The notes under the pieces: generated by a model
The model's database searches: none
Told to the model about the DNA's origin: nothing
What the model saw: the letters and a program-made list of their open reading frames with translations, nothing else
Program-made: the position numbers and the translations under genes
Shown: positions 8,123 through 16,512 of the stretch, piece after piece
How the letters are laid out: each line of letters starts with the position of its first letter
Numbering within the stretch: the stretch's first letter is position 1
Assembly (NCBI RefSeq): GCF_003944715.1
Contig: NZ_RWIT01000001.1
Coordinates: 744,001-808,000 of the forward strand
Source of the DNA: Hymenobacter rigui
GTDB taxonomy: Bacteria > Bacteroidota > Bacteroidia > Cytophagales > Hymenobacteraceae
Reading direction: 5' to 3'
Length of the DNA stretch: 64,000 nucleotides

Positions 8123-9631
8123 TTACGGTGCGGCCGTGCGGGGCCGAAACAGGCCGTATTTAATCCCTAGCAATATGCCGGAGCTACTTAGCTTAACCTG
8201 TCCAAAACCCACGCCGCCCAGCGGGACTTTCACAAAAGGCTCAGCCTGCACCAGCCAGCGGCTGCCTACTGCCCGCTCCATTCCTACGCTCAGCTGCAGC
8301 AGGCTGAAAGCGGCATTGCCGCTGCGGTCAATGCTCCAGGTTCGGTCTATGTAATTCCCGTTGAGCTCATACAGATAACGGTACCGCTCATGGCGCATCA
8401 GCAGGGACGTGAGACCCGCCGAGGCGTAAAAGGTGTGCCCGGGCCGCACGGCCACATCGTAGCGCACATCCAGCGGAATTTCCAGAATGCGGCAGTTGGC
8501 ATCTATCTGGTCGACCGGAATCCGATGCGTCCAGTAGGTGGGCGGCGGGTTGTAATCAGCTCCTTTGGCGGCGTATCGTTTGATGCTGCGCGTGAGGCCG
8601 GTCCGCACCCGGATACGCGGGGTCAGTCGGTACTCCAGCGCAACGCCCATCGTGCCCCCCACGCGCGGCGTGGGACCAGGCAGTACGGCCGTTGCCTCGG
8701 GCCCGCCAATCAGGCCTACCAGCAGGCGGTACGCAGGTTTTGGTTGTGACGGTTTCTGCGTGGTGCTGTCGGTGGGTGCTACACGTGGGGCAGTGGCCGC
8801 TGAGTCTGCCGGAAGCACTGCCGCCGTGCCCGCTGCAGCGTCTGTTGCGGTAATTGCTTCAGGAGCTAAGATAGAGCCGGGAGCAGCAGTAATAGCAGGG
8901 GTGTTGCCAACACCGGCATTTGGCACAGCCGGATTTGCAGCAGAACTTAGTGAAACGGACTGCTCAACGGATGCCTTCGTCATGATGGAAGGCGGATTTG
9001 TTGCGGAAACTGCCAGCGCCGTTGCCGTACCAGCGGTGCCGATGGCAGAGGCAGTATGCTGCTTCCCTGGCTCATCAGCGCGAAAAGAGGATCTGCTGCG
9101 GCCGGATGAGGCAACCAATTGGCCCGCTACGTTGGGCAGTACGAAAACCCGGCGCGACTTGTGGAAAGAGCCTACAGACGCTTCAGAAGCCGCAGGTGAG
9201 CCAGTAACACCCGTTGCGCTGGCAGCAGCAGCCAGTGCTGCTACTGGTGCAATTTGATCGGGAGGAGTATTGCGGGCAGTAGCTGCCGCCTCAGGCTGTT
9301 GCTGAACACGGCGGTTGAGCTGTTGAGCAGCTGCGGGCCGGAGTGTCTGCGCAGCGGTGGCGTCCGGAGTGTTACTAGTAGGTTGCCGCAGCTGCCACCC
9401 CGACTTCTGATTCCAAAGTAAGGCCAGCAATGCTACCAGCACCAGCTCAGCGGCAAACCACCGGGCTACCTGACGGCGCACCTGTTGCTGCACCAGCCGT
9501 TGTTGGTCGGCGGCATTTAGTTGGTCTTCCAGTTGTAACCAGCCCGACAGGGATACCTCGTCGGGGTAGGCTTCGGCACCGCGCTGGAACAGGCGGTCCA
9601 ATTCCTCATCTGACATATCCGGCGTAGGCAT
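8123..9631 (-). CDS. Anti-sigma-like N-terminus plus outer-membrane-barrel-like C-terminus
   Basis: A 502-residue protein of unusual layout. Residues 1-50 are soluble and acidic (MSDEELDRLFQRGAEAYPDE), like the cytosolic part of a regulator. Residues about 53-70 form one hydrophobic segment (AELVLVALLALLW). Residues about 72-310 are a low-complexity linker rich in Ala, Thr, Ser and Pro. The last ~195 residues alternate like a PorT-type barrel (RLLVGLIGGPEA, LEYRLTPRIRVRTGLT, GILLGIKYGLF). It overlaps the ECF sigma gene by 26 bases, so a role controlling that sigma factor is likely. Residue 6 is an alternative ATG. Barrel and regulator roles are inferred. Confidence 0.75.
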   Translation of the reverse strand: MPTPDMSDEELDRLFQRGAEAYPDEVSLSGWLQLEDQLNAADQQRLVQQQVRRQVARWFAAELVLVALLALLWNQKSGWQLRQPTSNTPDATAAQTLRPAAAQQLNRRVQQQPEAAATARNTPPDQIAPVAALAAAASATGVTGSPAASEASVGSFHKSRRVFVLPNVAGQLVASSGRSRSSFRADEPGKQHTASAIGTAGTATALAVSATNPPSIMTKASVEQSVSLSSAANPAVPNAGVGNTPAITAAPGSILAPEAITATDAAAGTAAVLPADSAATAPRVAPTDSTTQKPSQPKPAYRLLVGLIGGPEATAVLPGPTPRVGGTMGVALEYRLTPRIRVRTGLTRSIKRYAAKGADYNPPPTYWTHRIPVDQIDANCRILEIPLDVRYDVAVRPGHTFYASAGLTSLLMRHERYRYLYELNGNYIDRTWSIDRSGNAAFSLLQLSVGMERAVGSRWLVQAEPFVKVPLGGVGFGQVKLSSSGILLGIKYGLFRPRTAAP

Positions 9632-10208
9632 GGTGATGTTGCTGTTTAAGCAGCGTTTTCAGCTGCGTGCGGGCCTTAAACAGGTTCGATTTCGACGTTC
9701 CGGTTGTGATGCCCAGGTGTTCGGCTATTTCCTCGTGGGAGTAGCCGTCAATGGCGAATAAGTTGAATACGGCCCGGTAGGCCGGTGGTAGCAGCCCAAT
9801 CAGCCGTAGCAGCTCCTCAAACGATAGTGCATCCAGGGGCGTGCTGCCCACATCGGCCGGGTAATGCTCCGCTGCTTCCAAATCCGTCTGGAAAGCGTGG
9901 CGGTGGTTGCTGCGGAACTGGTCGATGGCCGTGCGCACCATAATGCGCCGCAGCCAGCCGCGCAGAGAGCCGGCCAGGTCCTCGGGGTAACGGCGGGCAT
10001 CAAAGCGCGGCAGTTCCTGGAATGCCTTCATAAAGCCGTCGTTTACGGCTTCCTGCGCCAGGTCCCGGTCGTGAAGGTAGCGCAGGCAGATACTGAGCGC
10101 GTAGGCGAAATACTGGCGGTAGAACTGGCGCTGGCACGCACGGTCCAGCTGCCGGCATCCAGCCAACAGGTCGGTAAGCAGCGCAGAATCGGGTGCGGGG
10201 GCGGCCAC
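9606..10208 (-). CDS. ECF-type RNA polymerase sigma factor
   Basis: A 200-residue sigma-70 family factor with region 2 (about residues 28-95: YFAYALSICLRYLHDRDLAQE, then 'LRGWLRRIMVRTAIDQFR') and region 4 helix-turn-helix (about 140-190: LPPAYRAVFNLFAIDGYS, 'HEEIAEHLGITTGTSKSNL'). It would direct polymerase to a small regulon. The start is a GTG at 10208; no ATG precedes region 2. The overlap with the downstream membrane/barrel gene implies translational coupling, as for sigma/anti-sigma pairs. Which envelope signal it answers to cannot be read from the sequence. Confidence 0.9.
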   Translation of the reverse strand: MAAPAPDSALLTDLLAGCRQLDRACQRQFYRQYFAYALSICLRYLHDRDLAQEAVNDGFMKAFQELPRFDARRYPEDLAGSLRGWLRRIMVRTAIDQFRSNHRHAFQTDLEAAEHYPADVGSTPLDALSFEELLRLIGLLPPAYRAVFNLFAIDGYSHEEIAEHLGITTGTSKSNLFKARTQLKTLLKQQHHHAYAGYVR

Positions 10209-10287
10209 GGGAGCGAAGCGTCTGAGTTATTAGGCCACTCGGAACGGTTCCTGAAAAGGTTGCCCTGAGCGCGTAAAAAAGTTAATA

Positions 10288-10320
10288 AAAAAAGCCCGAC
10301 CGGTCAGGTCGGGCTTTTTT
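10288..10320. terminator. Hairpin terminator downstream of secDF
   Basis: AGCCCGAC and GTCGGGCT form a short GC stem flanked by A-run and T-run, giving a terminator shape in both directions. It lies 72 bases beyond the secDF stop on the minus strand. Confidence 0.8.
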
Positions 10321-10337
10321 AAAGTTTCTAGTTGCTG

Positions 10338-10386
10338 GTTTCTAGTTTTTAGTTGACGTTATAACCAGCAACTAAAAACTAGAAAC
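10338..10386. repeat. 18-bp perfect inverted repeat of CTAGTT-type words
   Basis: Arms GTTTCTAGTTTTTAGTTG and its exact complement are separated by 13 bases. A partial direct copy (TTTCTAGTTGCTGGTT) precedes the left arm and overlaps its first bases, so the element appears built from short repeated words. It lies between the terminator and the secDF stop. Confidence 0.75.
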
Positions 10387-10391
10387 TCGTT

Positions 10392-13367
10392 TTACACTTG
10401 CGCGGCAGTGTTCAGCTTAGGAGCACCAGCCTCGGAGGTGTTGAGGCGCTCTTTCTCTTTGCGGCCGTAGGTGTCCAGAATCAGCGGAGCGGCAATGTAC
10501 AGCGAGGAGTACGTACCGAAGATGATACCGATAATCATGGCGAAGGAGAACGAGCGGAGCGTTTCACCCCCGAAGATGTAGAGTACCACCATCACCAGGA
10601 ATACCGTGGTAAACGTAATCATGGTGCGCGAGAACGTGCTGTTCAGGGCTGGGTTTACCACCTGCGCAAAGGTCAGGTGCTTGTTTTCCCGCAGGTATTC
10701 CCTGATTCGGTCGTAAATAACGATGGTATCGTTCATGGAGAAGCCGATGGTTGTCAGCACAGCGGCCACGAATACCTGGTCCATCTCGTAGTTCAGGCCC
10801 AGGGCCCGGGCAATCGGGAAGGAGGCAATTACAATCAGGGCATCGTGGAACAGGGCCACTACCGCCGCCATGGAGTACTGCCACTTCTCGAAGCGGAACA
10901 ACACGTACACGAAAATGGCCAGCAGCGTAAGGCCCAGGCTCAGTACCGAGGTGCGCTTAATGTCGTCGGCAATGGTAGCGCCCACTTTCGAGGAGCTTAC
11001 CTTGGTAGGATTCAGCGCGCCGTATTTAGCGTTCAAACCCTTGAACATGGCCGCTTCCACCTGCTTGTCGGCGTCGGCGCTTTCGTCGGCGGCGAGGTAG
11101 CCGGTCGTAATGCGCAGGCGGTTTTCGGCACCAAAGGTTTTCACCTCCGTACCGGCCCCACCAAAGTAATCCTGGGTAAGCTGGTCGCGCACATCCGAAG
11201 CCACTACGGGCTTGCTGAAGTTCACGATGTACTCACGGCCTCCACGGAAGTCAACGCCCAGGTTCGGGCCACCCTGCACGTACATCAGCGCGAAGCCAAC
11301 GATGATGAACACGGTGGAGAGGGTGTAGGCAATCTTACGCTTGCCTACAATGTCCAGGTTGATGTTCTTGAACAGGTTGCGCGAGAAAGGCGTGCTAAAG
11401 CTGAGCGAGTTGGCGTTGTTGTTCTTCACCATGCGCTCAATGATCAGGCGCGACACGTACACGGCCGACAGGAACGAGGTGAATACGCCGATACCCAGGG
11501 TAATGGCAAAGTTCTGCACCGGACCCGTACCGAAGAAGCCCAGGATAACAGCAATGATCAGCTGCGTTACGTTGGAGTCGAAAATGGCGGTGGTAGCGCG
11601 CGAGTAGCCTTTGTTGATGGCGTCAGTCGGTTGTAGACCGTGGTCCAGCTCTTCCCGGATCCGTTCGAAAATCAGTACGTTGGCATCCACCGAAGCCGCA
11701 ATTACCAGCAGCAGACCGGCAATGCCGGGCAGGGTAAGGGCAAACTGGAAGTTCGCCAGTACCCCCATAATCAGGAACAGGTTGAACAGCAGCACGGCAT
11801 CGGCTACCATACCGGCGCGGCCGTAGTACACGGCCATGAACAGCATGATGATAGCCAGACCGCCAATTACCGAGAACAGACCCTGGTTGGTAGCCTCGCG
11901 GCCCAGCGACGGACCTACTACGGCTTCTTCCACAATGCGGGTAGGAGCGGGCAGCTTACCGGCTTTCAGGATGTTGGCCAAGTCTTTGGCTTCTTCAATC
12001 TGAAAGTTGCCCGAGATGCTGGAGTTGCCGCCAGCAATTTCCGACTGCACGTTCGGGGCCGAGTACACGTAATCGTCGAGCACAATGGCAATCTGGCGGC
12101 CAATGTTGGCAGCCGTCAGGCGCTGCCACTTGCGGGCACCACTGGGGTTCATCTGCATGGTCACCTCGGCGCGGCCGGTCAGACCGTCGAAGTCACCGTT
12201 GGCGTCGCTGATTACCTCGCCACCAATCGGGGCTTCCGTAGAGCTGCCTTTGCGGATGGCGTACAGCTGCAGATATTCCTGGCCGTCCACTACGTCGGGC
12301 TTGGCACCCCACAGGAAGGTGAGGTTAGAGGGTAGTACCGAGCGGGTTTCGGGGCTGCGCAGCATGGCATTCACGCGGGCCGTGTCCCGGATGTTGGCAC
12401 CCAGCGTACCGGGCATGGTGAACAGGCTGGCCAGAACGTTTTTCTGGGGAGCAGCCGAGTCGGCTTTTGCCGTGGCTTTGGTGCCTTTCTTGGCTAGCTG
12501 GCTGGCCAGGGAAGTAGAGTCGCCGGCGGCAGCAGTAGCAGTTTTAGCAGTATCGGTGGTAACAGCGGCGGCTACGGCCGGAGCAGCTTGCTCCTTGGCG
12601 CTCAGCACTTGGTTGAGTTGGTTCAGGTAAGGCGCAAACTCATCCTGACGCCATACTTCCCAGAACTCCAGCTTGGCCTGGCCCTGTACCAGCTTGCGCA
12701 CCCGGTCGGGGTTGTCTACGCCGGGCAGTTCAATCTGAATGCGGCCGGTGCCTTTTACCCGCTGAATGTTGGGCTGGCTGGTGCCGAATTTGTCGATCCG
12801 GTTACGCAGGATGTTGAACGAGCGGTCAATGGCTTCCTCTTCCTGCTTATTGATTTCGCTCATCACCTTGTCATTCGAGGCGTTGATGTCAATGGAGCCT
12901 TTGTTGACAGTGTTAGCGAAGATGCGAGCCAGCTTGTCGTTCGGGGCAATCTGCTGGAACGACTGGGCAAACAGCGTGGTGAAGGGAGTAGAAGGGTTGG
13001 TTTTGCGCAACTCCTGCGCCTGGGCCATGGCCTTGTTGAACACCGGATCCTTGGAGTTGCCGCTCATGGCGCGCACAATCTCCACCGGCGACACCTCCAT
13101 GGTGAGGTGCATGCCGCCGTTCAGGTCAAGGCCCAGGCCCAGCTCCGACTGCCGTACGTCTTTGTAAGTAAGAGGGCCGAATACCGGAGCCCGCCACACC
13201 GAGTCGAGGTAGTGCTGGCGTTGCTTTTCGTTGATCTGGCCGCCGCGCGTGGCATAGCGCGCCGCATCCCGCTGCACGCCTCTGGAAACGAGGGTCAGCG
13301 AGAGGAAGTAAATACATAACGCCGATACCAGAAGGGTCAGCGTGATGATGAGTCCTTTATTACGCAT
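10392..13367 (-). CDS. secDF: Protein translocase subunit SecDF (fused)
   Basis: A 991-residue fusion of SecD and SecF, the RND-type membrane proteins that use proton flow to pull preproteins out of the SecYEG channel. The N-terminus has the first membrane helix (GLIITLTLLVSALCIYFLSL), then 'LGLGLDLNGGMHLTMEV' at the start of the SecD periplasmic domain. A Lys/Ala-rich insertion lies around residues 260-320. SecD helices carry 'IAASVDANVLIFERIREEL'; SecF begins near 'GVDFRGGREYIVNF' and ends in 'TIGFSMNDTIVIYDRIRE'. Fusion of the two is normal in Bacteroidota. ATG 13367 is chosen because it begins the first helix; the open frame upstream is unlike the family. Confidence 0.96.
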   Translation of the reverse strand: MRNKGLIITLTLLVSALCIYFLSLTLVSRGVQRDAARYATRGGQINEKQRQHYLDSVWRAPVFGPLTYKDVRQSELGLGLDLNGGMHLTMEVSPVEIVRAMSGNSKDPVFNKAMAQAQELRKTNPSTPFTTLFAQSFQQIAPNDKLARIFANTVNKGSIDINASNDKVMSEINKQEEEAIDRSFNILRNRIDKFGTSQPNIQRVKGTGRIQIELPGVDNPDRVRKLVQGQAKLEFWEVWRQDEFAPYLNQLNQVLSAKEQAAPAVAAAVTTDTAKTATAAAGDSTSLASQLAKKGTKATAKADSAAPQKNVLASLFTMPGTLGANIRDTARVNAMLRSPETRSVLPSNLTFLWGAKPDVVDGQEYLQLYAIRKGSSTEAPIGGEVISDANGDFDGLTGRAEVTMQMNPSGARKWQRLTAANIGRQIAIVLDDYVYSAPNVQSEIAGGNSSISGNFQIEEAKDLANILKAGKLPAPTRIVEEAVVGPSLGREATNQGLFSVIGGLAIIMLFMAVYYGRAGMVADAVLLFNLFLIMGVLANFQFALTLPGIAGLLLVIAASVDANVLIFERIREELDHGLQPTDAINKGYSRATTAIFDSNVTQLIIAVILGFFGTGPVQNFAITLGIGVFTSFLSAVYVSRLIIERMVKNNNANSLSFSTPFSRNLFKNINLDIVGKRKIAYTLSTVFIIVGFALMYVQGGPNLGVDFRGGREYIVNFSKPVVASDVRDQLTQDYFGGAGTEVKTFGAENRLRITTGYLAADESADADKQVEAAMFKGLNAKYGALNPTKVSSSKVGATIADDIKRTSVLSLGLTLLAIFVYVLFRFEKWQYSMAAVVALFHDALIVIASFPIARALGLNYEMDQVFVAAVLTTIGFSMNDTIVIYDRIREYLRENKHLTFAQVVNPALNSTFSRTMITFTTVFLVMVVLYIFGGETLRSFSFAMIIGIIFGTYSSLYIAAPLILDTYGRKEKERLNTSEAGAPKLNTAAQV

Positions 13368-13515
13368 GAAAAAAGTAGGGTTGGATAATCCAGGAAGGCA
13401 AGTGGGAGGCTGATTTGGTAAGCCGGGCCGCACGCTACTACTACCAACAACACGCAGGATTCTGCCTCATCAGCCGGGGCAGAAGTCGCTCATCAGGCAA
13501 CGGGCGGCCCGCCGG

Positions 13516-13884
13516 TTAGGGGGCCTGCGGCGAAAGTGCCGCCAGCAAAAGCCGCGTCCGGAAAAAATCGGGAACGGCGCTGGGACGGGCCTGTGGCCCG
13601 GTAGAGCAGGCCGGCCGCCACTGCGCCACGGGCAGGAGCACCGGAAGCGGCAGCCAGGCATCGGCGGCCGGAGCCACGTAAAAGCCCAGCGGCGAGGTAG
13701 CCTCAAGGTTCACCCGTTGCTTGACTACCGCCGTGCGGGGAGCCACGTTCAGCCGGGTTTGGTGGCCGGCCGGCAGTACCCGTAGCGTGGCCACAGCCTG
13801 GTGGTTCAGCCCCAGCACCATCAGCAGGGTAGCTGTGATGAGGGCAAAACGCAAACGGGGCAACAGGGCGGTAAAGGAACGCAA
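13516..13884 (-). CDS. Small membrane-anchored hypothetical protein
   Basis: I do not recognise this protein. From the TTG at 13884 it has 122 residues: a basic start, a hydrophobic segment (RFALITATLLMVLGLNHQAVA), then a polar region with Pro and Arg and a hydrophobic end (RLLLAALSPQAP). A good Bacteroidota promoter (13904-13935) lies just upstream, so the TTG, about a dozen bases after the expected transcript start, fits better than the longer frame reaching 13965. An ATG at residue 22 would truncate the helix. It lies between secDF and udk on the same strand. Confidence 0.5.
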   Translation of the reverse strand: MRSFTALLPRLRFALITATLLMVLGLNHQAVATLRVLPAGHQTRLNVAPRTAVVKQRVNLEATSPLGFYVAPAADAWLPLPVLLPVAQWRPACSTGPQARPSAVPDFFRTRLLLAALSPQAP

Positions 13885-13903
13885 TGCAGTGGGGTAAGAG
13901 CTA

Positions 13904-13935
13904 CAAATATAGGTTTTTGGCCCCGGCGCTGCAAA
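13904..13935 (-). promoter_or_regulatory. Promoter for the small membrane protein gene
   Basis: Read on the minus strand, TTTG, 20 bases, then TATATTTG. Both the -33 and -7 elements match the Bacteroidota sigma-A consensus exactly, at the expected spacing. Confidence 0.6.
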
Positions 13936-13965
13936 AGCCCGCTCGCATGCGTGGCAATACCGCAA

Positions 13966-13995
13966 AGAAAAAGCCCCCGCGAGTGGCGGAGGCTA
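13966..13995 (-). terminator. Hairpin terminator after udk
   Basis: On the minus strand GCCTCCGCC and GCGGGGGC form a stem with one mismatch around a 4-base loop, followed by TTTTT. It lies 29 bases past the udk stop. Confidence 0.6.
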
Positions 13996-14024
13996 TTCCC
14001 TGCGGCAGTGAAGCCGGTTGATTT

Positions 14025-14660
14025 CTAGCGGGTTTGCGCCCCGGCAGCCACCTTGCTGCGCAAAAATGACACCAGCACATCCAGGCCTTTATCGAAGTGC
14101 CGGTTGTTCGGGATGATGATATCGGCGTCGTGCTTGAAGGGCTTGATGTACTTTTCGTAGGTAGGCGCCACGTGGTTGGTGTAGCGGTAGAGCACGTCCT
14201 CCAGGTCGTAGCCCCGCTCGTCCCGGTCGCGCACAATGCGGCGCTGCAGCTTCACATGTTCCCGGGCGTCGATGTACACTTTCAGGTCCAGCAGCTTGGC
14301 CACCTCCTCGAAGTAGAACACAAAGATGCCCTCCACCACTACAATGGGCGCGGGCCGGAACACCAGTTCAGCAGGCACCACGTTGGGGTTATTGAAGGTG
14401 TACTCCTGGCGGCGTACCTCCAGGCCCTGGCTGATGCGCAGCACGTCGGCCGCGTAAGCCGCCGAGTCGATGCTGCCGGGCAGGTCGAAGTTGGTGACGC
14501 CCTGGGCATCCACCGTCTGGCTTTCCCGGGGGTGGTAATAGTTATCCTGCGAAATCAGACAGATTTCTTCTTCGGGAAACGAAGCCAGCAGCCGGCGCAA
14601 AAAAGTGGTTTTGCCGGAGGCGCTGCCGCCCGTGATACCGACGATGAAGGGGTGTTGCAT
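14025..14660 (-). CDS. udk: Uridine kinase
   Basis: Pyrimidine salvage enzyme that phosphorylates uridine and cytidine using ATP or GTP. The 211-residue protein begins MQHPFIVGITGGSASGKTTF, with the Walker A loop GGSASGKT at about residue 11. It continues with ISQDNYYHP, the family-typical 'NFDLPGSIDSAAY', and the lid and base-binding region 'RRIVRDRDERGYDLEDVL'. ATG 14660 is chosen because the frame upstream (to 14702) holds the likely promoter. A terminator hairpin follows. Confidence 0.95.
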   Translation of the reverse strand: MQHPFIVGITGGSASGKTTFLRRLLASFPEEEICLISQDNYYHPRESQTVDAQGVTNFDLPGSIDSAAYAADVLRISQGLEVRRQEYTFNNPNVVPAELVFRPAPIVVVEGIFVFYFEEVAKLLDLKVYIDAREHVKLQRRIVRDRDERGYDLEDVLYRYTNHVAPTYEKYIKPFKHDADIIIPNNRHFDKGLDVLVSFLRSKVAAGAQTR

Positions 14661-14699
14661 GGTGGGGGGAATAGGCCCGTACCGGCAGGGCCAACCCTG

Positions 14700-14707
14700 C
14701 AAAAGTA
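14700..14707 (-). promoter_or_regulatory. Candidate -7 box for udk
   Basis: Minus-strand TACTTTTG matches TAnnTTTG exactly, about 40 bases before the udk ATG. No clear -33 element is visible. Confidence 0.45.
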
Positions 14708-14809
14708 AGAAATCTAGCTGAGGCGCGCGGTCAGGAAGTGAAATTGTAGGCTGGCAATACCCGGATGGGCTGTTCAGCTTCCCAAGTCCGGATACCTTAA
14801 GGTACGAGC

Positions 14810-15400
14810 TTAGCCGGCCTGAACTGAGCTAAGAAAGCTAACCAAACCGGCTACAGCCCGGCTCCGGTGACTGATGGCGTTCTTCTCGGCCAGCGTCATC
14901 TGGGCAAACGTGCGGCCGTCTGCTTCCGTCGGCTGAAACACGGGGTCGTAGCCGAATCCATCGGTGCCCTGCAGCGTCTCCGTTATTTTTCCAGCCACGG
15001 CACCGGCAAACGTATGCACGTCGGTGCCGCTGAGCACCAGCGCCACCACCGTCCGAAACTGGGCTGAGCGGTCGGTAGCACCCTGCAGCTCCTGCAGCAG
15101 CTTCTGCACATTATCCTCGGAGCGGCGCTGAGGGCCAGCGTAACGGGCCGAGTACACGCCGGGAGCACCGTGCAGGGCCGTTACTTCCAGGCCGGTATCA
15201 TCGGCAAAACAGGCCACACCGTAGTGGTCCCACACGTACCGGGCTTTCTGCAGGGCGTTGCCTTCCAGCGTATCCTGCGTTTCGGGCAACTCCTCCTGAC
15301 AGCCGATGTCAGCCAGGCTGAGTAATTCAATGGAAGCGGGCAGCAGCGGCCGGATTTCATCCAGCTTATGGGCGTTGTTGGAGGCGAAGCAGAGGCGCAT
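14810..15400 (-). CDS. rdgB: dITP/XTP pyrophosphatase (RdgB/HAM1 family)
   Basis: Hydrolyses non-canonical purine nucleotides such as dITP and XTP to monophosphates, keeping them out of DNA. The 196 residues show the family pattern: MRLCFASNNAHKLDEI at the start, 'CFADDTGLEVTALHGAPGVY', 'YSARYAG', the glycine-rich 'GTDGFGYDPVFQP', and the C-terminal 'KNAISHRSRA'. ATG 15400 gives the canonical start, supported by a promoter-like box about 25 bases upstream. Confidence 0.95.
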   Translation of the reverse strand: MRLCFASNNAHKLDEIRPLLPASIELLSLADIGCQEELPETQDTLEGNALQKARYVWDHYGVACFADDTGLEVTALHGAPGVYSARYAGPQRRSEDNVQKLLQELQGATDRSAQFRTVVALVLSGTDVHTFAGAVAGKITETLQGTDGFGYDPVFQPTEADGRTFAQMTLAEKNAISHRSRAVAGLVSFLSSVQAG

Positions 15401-15425
15401 AGGAGTGGAGCAGGTGAATTGAATA

Positions 15426-15433
15426 CAAAAGTA
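15426..15433 (-). promoter_or_regulatory. Candidate -7 box for rdgB
   Basis: Minus-strand TACTTTTG matches TAnnTTTG exactly and precedes the rdgB ATG by 25 bases. The -33 position shows no clear TTTG. Confidence 0.45.
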
Positions 15434-15440
15434 CGGCAAT

Positions 15441-15464
15441 AAAAAAACCGGCAGGAGCCGGTTT
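15441..15464 (-). terminator. Hairpin terminator after the small secreted protein gene
   Basis: On the minus strand, AACCGGCTCCTGCCGGTT forms a 7-bp stem with a 4-base loop, followed by a T run. It lies between the gene ending at 15500 and rdgB. Confidence 0.7.
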
Positions 15465-15499
15465 GCGGGAGAAGTGCGGAGAATGTCGTCAGCCGTAGC

Positions 15500-15898
15500 C
15501 TACCGGAACATCAGCTTAATTGTGTCCCAGGAGCGGAGGACTACGTTGGCCTCCGGCTGGGCGGGCGTGGTTTGGTAAGTCCGGGTACCAGTGGCCGTGC
15601 GCACCGCTAGGCGGTAGGTAACCCCCTCGCGGCCCATTTCCTGCCGGAACACATTCTGGTCGATGTAGCGGTAGTGGGGCTGAGCGGTTGGCGTCAGGCT
15701 GGTGATTTTGTCGAAATCGTCCGCCGGATAATCCTGCCGGTACACCTCATAGCCGCTGATGCCCTGCTCATTGGCCGCGTTCCACTCCAAGTGCACACTG
15801 TCGCCCTGCATCTGGGCCCGGAACAGCGTAACTGTGGCCCCGTAGGCCAGCAACGACACCAGCAGGCACGCAGCAAGGAGTATAAAGGTACGGGGCAT
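15500..15898 (-). CDS. Secreted protein with a fibronectin type III-like domain
   Basis: A 132-residue protein with a signal peptide or anchor (MPRTFILLAACLLVSLLAYG) and then one domain with the fibronectin III-like pattern 'VHLEWNAANEQGISGYEVYR', ending in 'YRLAVRTATGTRTYQTTP'. Such domains are common as adhesion or spacer modules; no catalytic motif is present and its function is unknown. ATG 15898 is selected because it begins the signal peptide; the open frame runs much further upstream but through the promoter region shared with rpmE2. Confidence 0.75.
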   Translation of the reverse strand: MPRTFILLAACLLVSLLAYGATVTLFRAQMQGDSVHLEWNAANEQGISGYEVYRQDYPADDFDKITSLTPTAQPHYRYIDQNVFRQEMGREGVTYRLAVRTATGTRTYQTTPAQPEANVVLRSWDTIKLMFR

Positions 15899-16011
15899 AG
15901 AAACGGTAGCGCGGCGGAAGGAAAGCGGGGTAAGTATACAGGTATTCACCCGAAAAGCCGATGCCGCCCGTGTTAAGGATGAGTTACGCGGCACAAAAGC
16001 CCGGGAAGTCT

Positions 16012-16041
16012 TTTGAAATTCCGGCGTAACGTGTACTTTTG
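16012..16041 (+). promoter_or_regulatory. Promoter for rpmE2
   Basis: TTTG (16012-16015), 18 bases, then TACTTTTG (16034-16041), which fits the Bacteroidota consensus with spacing one base short of usual. It lies 51 bases before the L31 ATG. Confidence 0.55.
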
Positions 16042-16092
16042 CAGTCCCTTCCGCAAAATCGGCAGGCAACAAGGTAAAACGGCCCTACGACC

Positions 16093-16338
16093 ATGAAAAA
16101 AGACATTCACCCCGAGTACCGCGAAGTGGTATTCCAGGACACTTCCAGCGGTTTCAAGTTTGTTACCCGCTCCACGATGAACTCCAACGAGACCATCACC
16201 ATGGAAGACGGCAAAACTTACCCCGTAATCAAGGTGGAAGTTAGCTCGGAGTCGCACCCCTTCTACACCGGCAAAAACGTACTGCTCGACACGGCTGGCC
16301 GCGTAGAGAAGTTCATGAACCGCTACAAGAAAAAATAG
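16093..16338 (+). CDS. rpmE2: 50S ribosomal protein L31, type B
   Basis: An 81-residue ribosomal protein. The start [20 protein letters not shown] and '[20 protein letters not shown]' are diagnostic of L31 type B. The zinc-binding cysteines of type A are absent, as expected, so this is the zinc-independent form; Bacteroidota often carry only this version. It is monocistronic, with its own promoter upstream and a hairpin terminator 50 bases downstream. Confidence 0.97.
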   Translation: MKKDIHPEYREVVFQDTSSGFKFVTRSTMNSNETITMEDGKTYPVIKVEVSSESHPFYTGKNVLLDTAGRVEKFMNRYKKK

Positions 16339-16347
16339 CTTTTCGTA

Positions 16348-16503
16348 AGCTGTTAGCTACTAGCCGTTGGCTGATAGCTTTCTTCAAGAAACTCCCTTCC
16401 TCATCCGAAGGGAGTTTTTTATTTGCCATTTTTGAGCATTCATTTCTTTGGCGGCCTGCTTGGCCTGCCGGAGCTATCAGCTAAAAGCCAGTAGCTAACA
16501 GCT
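16348..16503. repeat. 32-bp imperfect inverted repeat of AGCT-type words enclosing the rpmE2 terminator
   Basis: Left arm 16348-16379 (starts AGCTGTTAGCTACTAGCC) and right arm 16472-16503 are complementary at about 28 of 32 positions. Arms consist of variations on TAGCTG and TAGCTA. The 92-base interior holds the rpmE2 terminator. Confidence 0.75.
16389..16420 (+). terminator. Terminator of rpmE2
   Basis: AAACTCCCTT and AAGGGAGTTT form a 10-bp stem with a short loop, followed by T residues. Confidence 0.85.
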
Positions 16504-16512
16504 AAACTTCCT

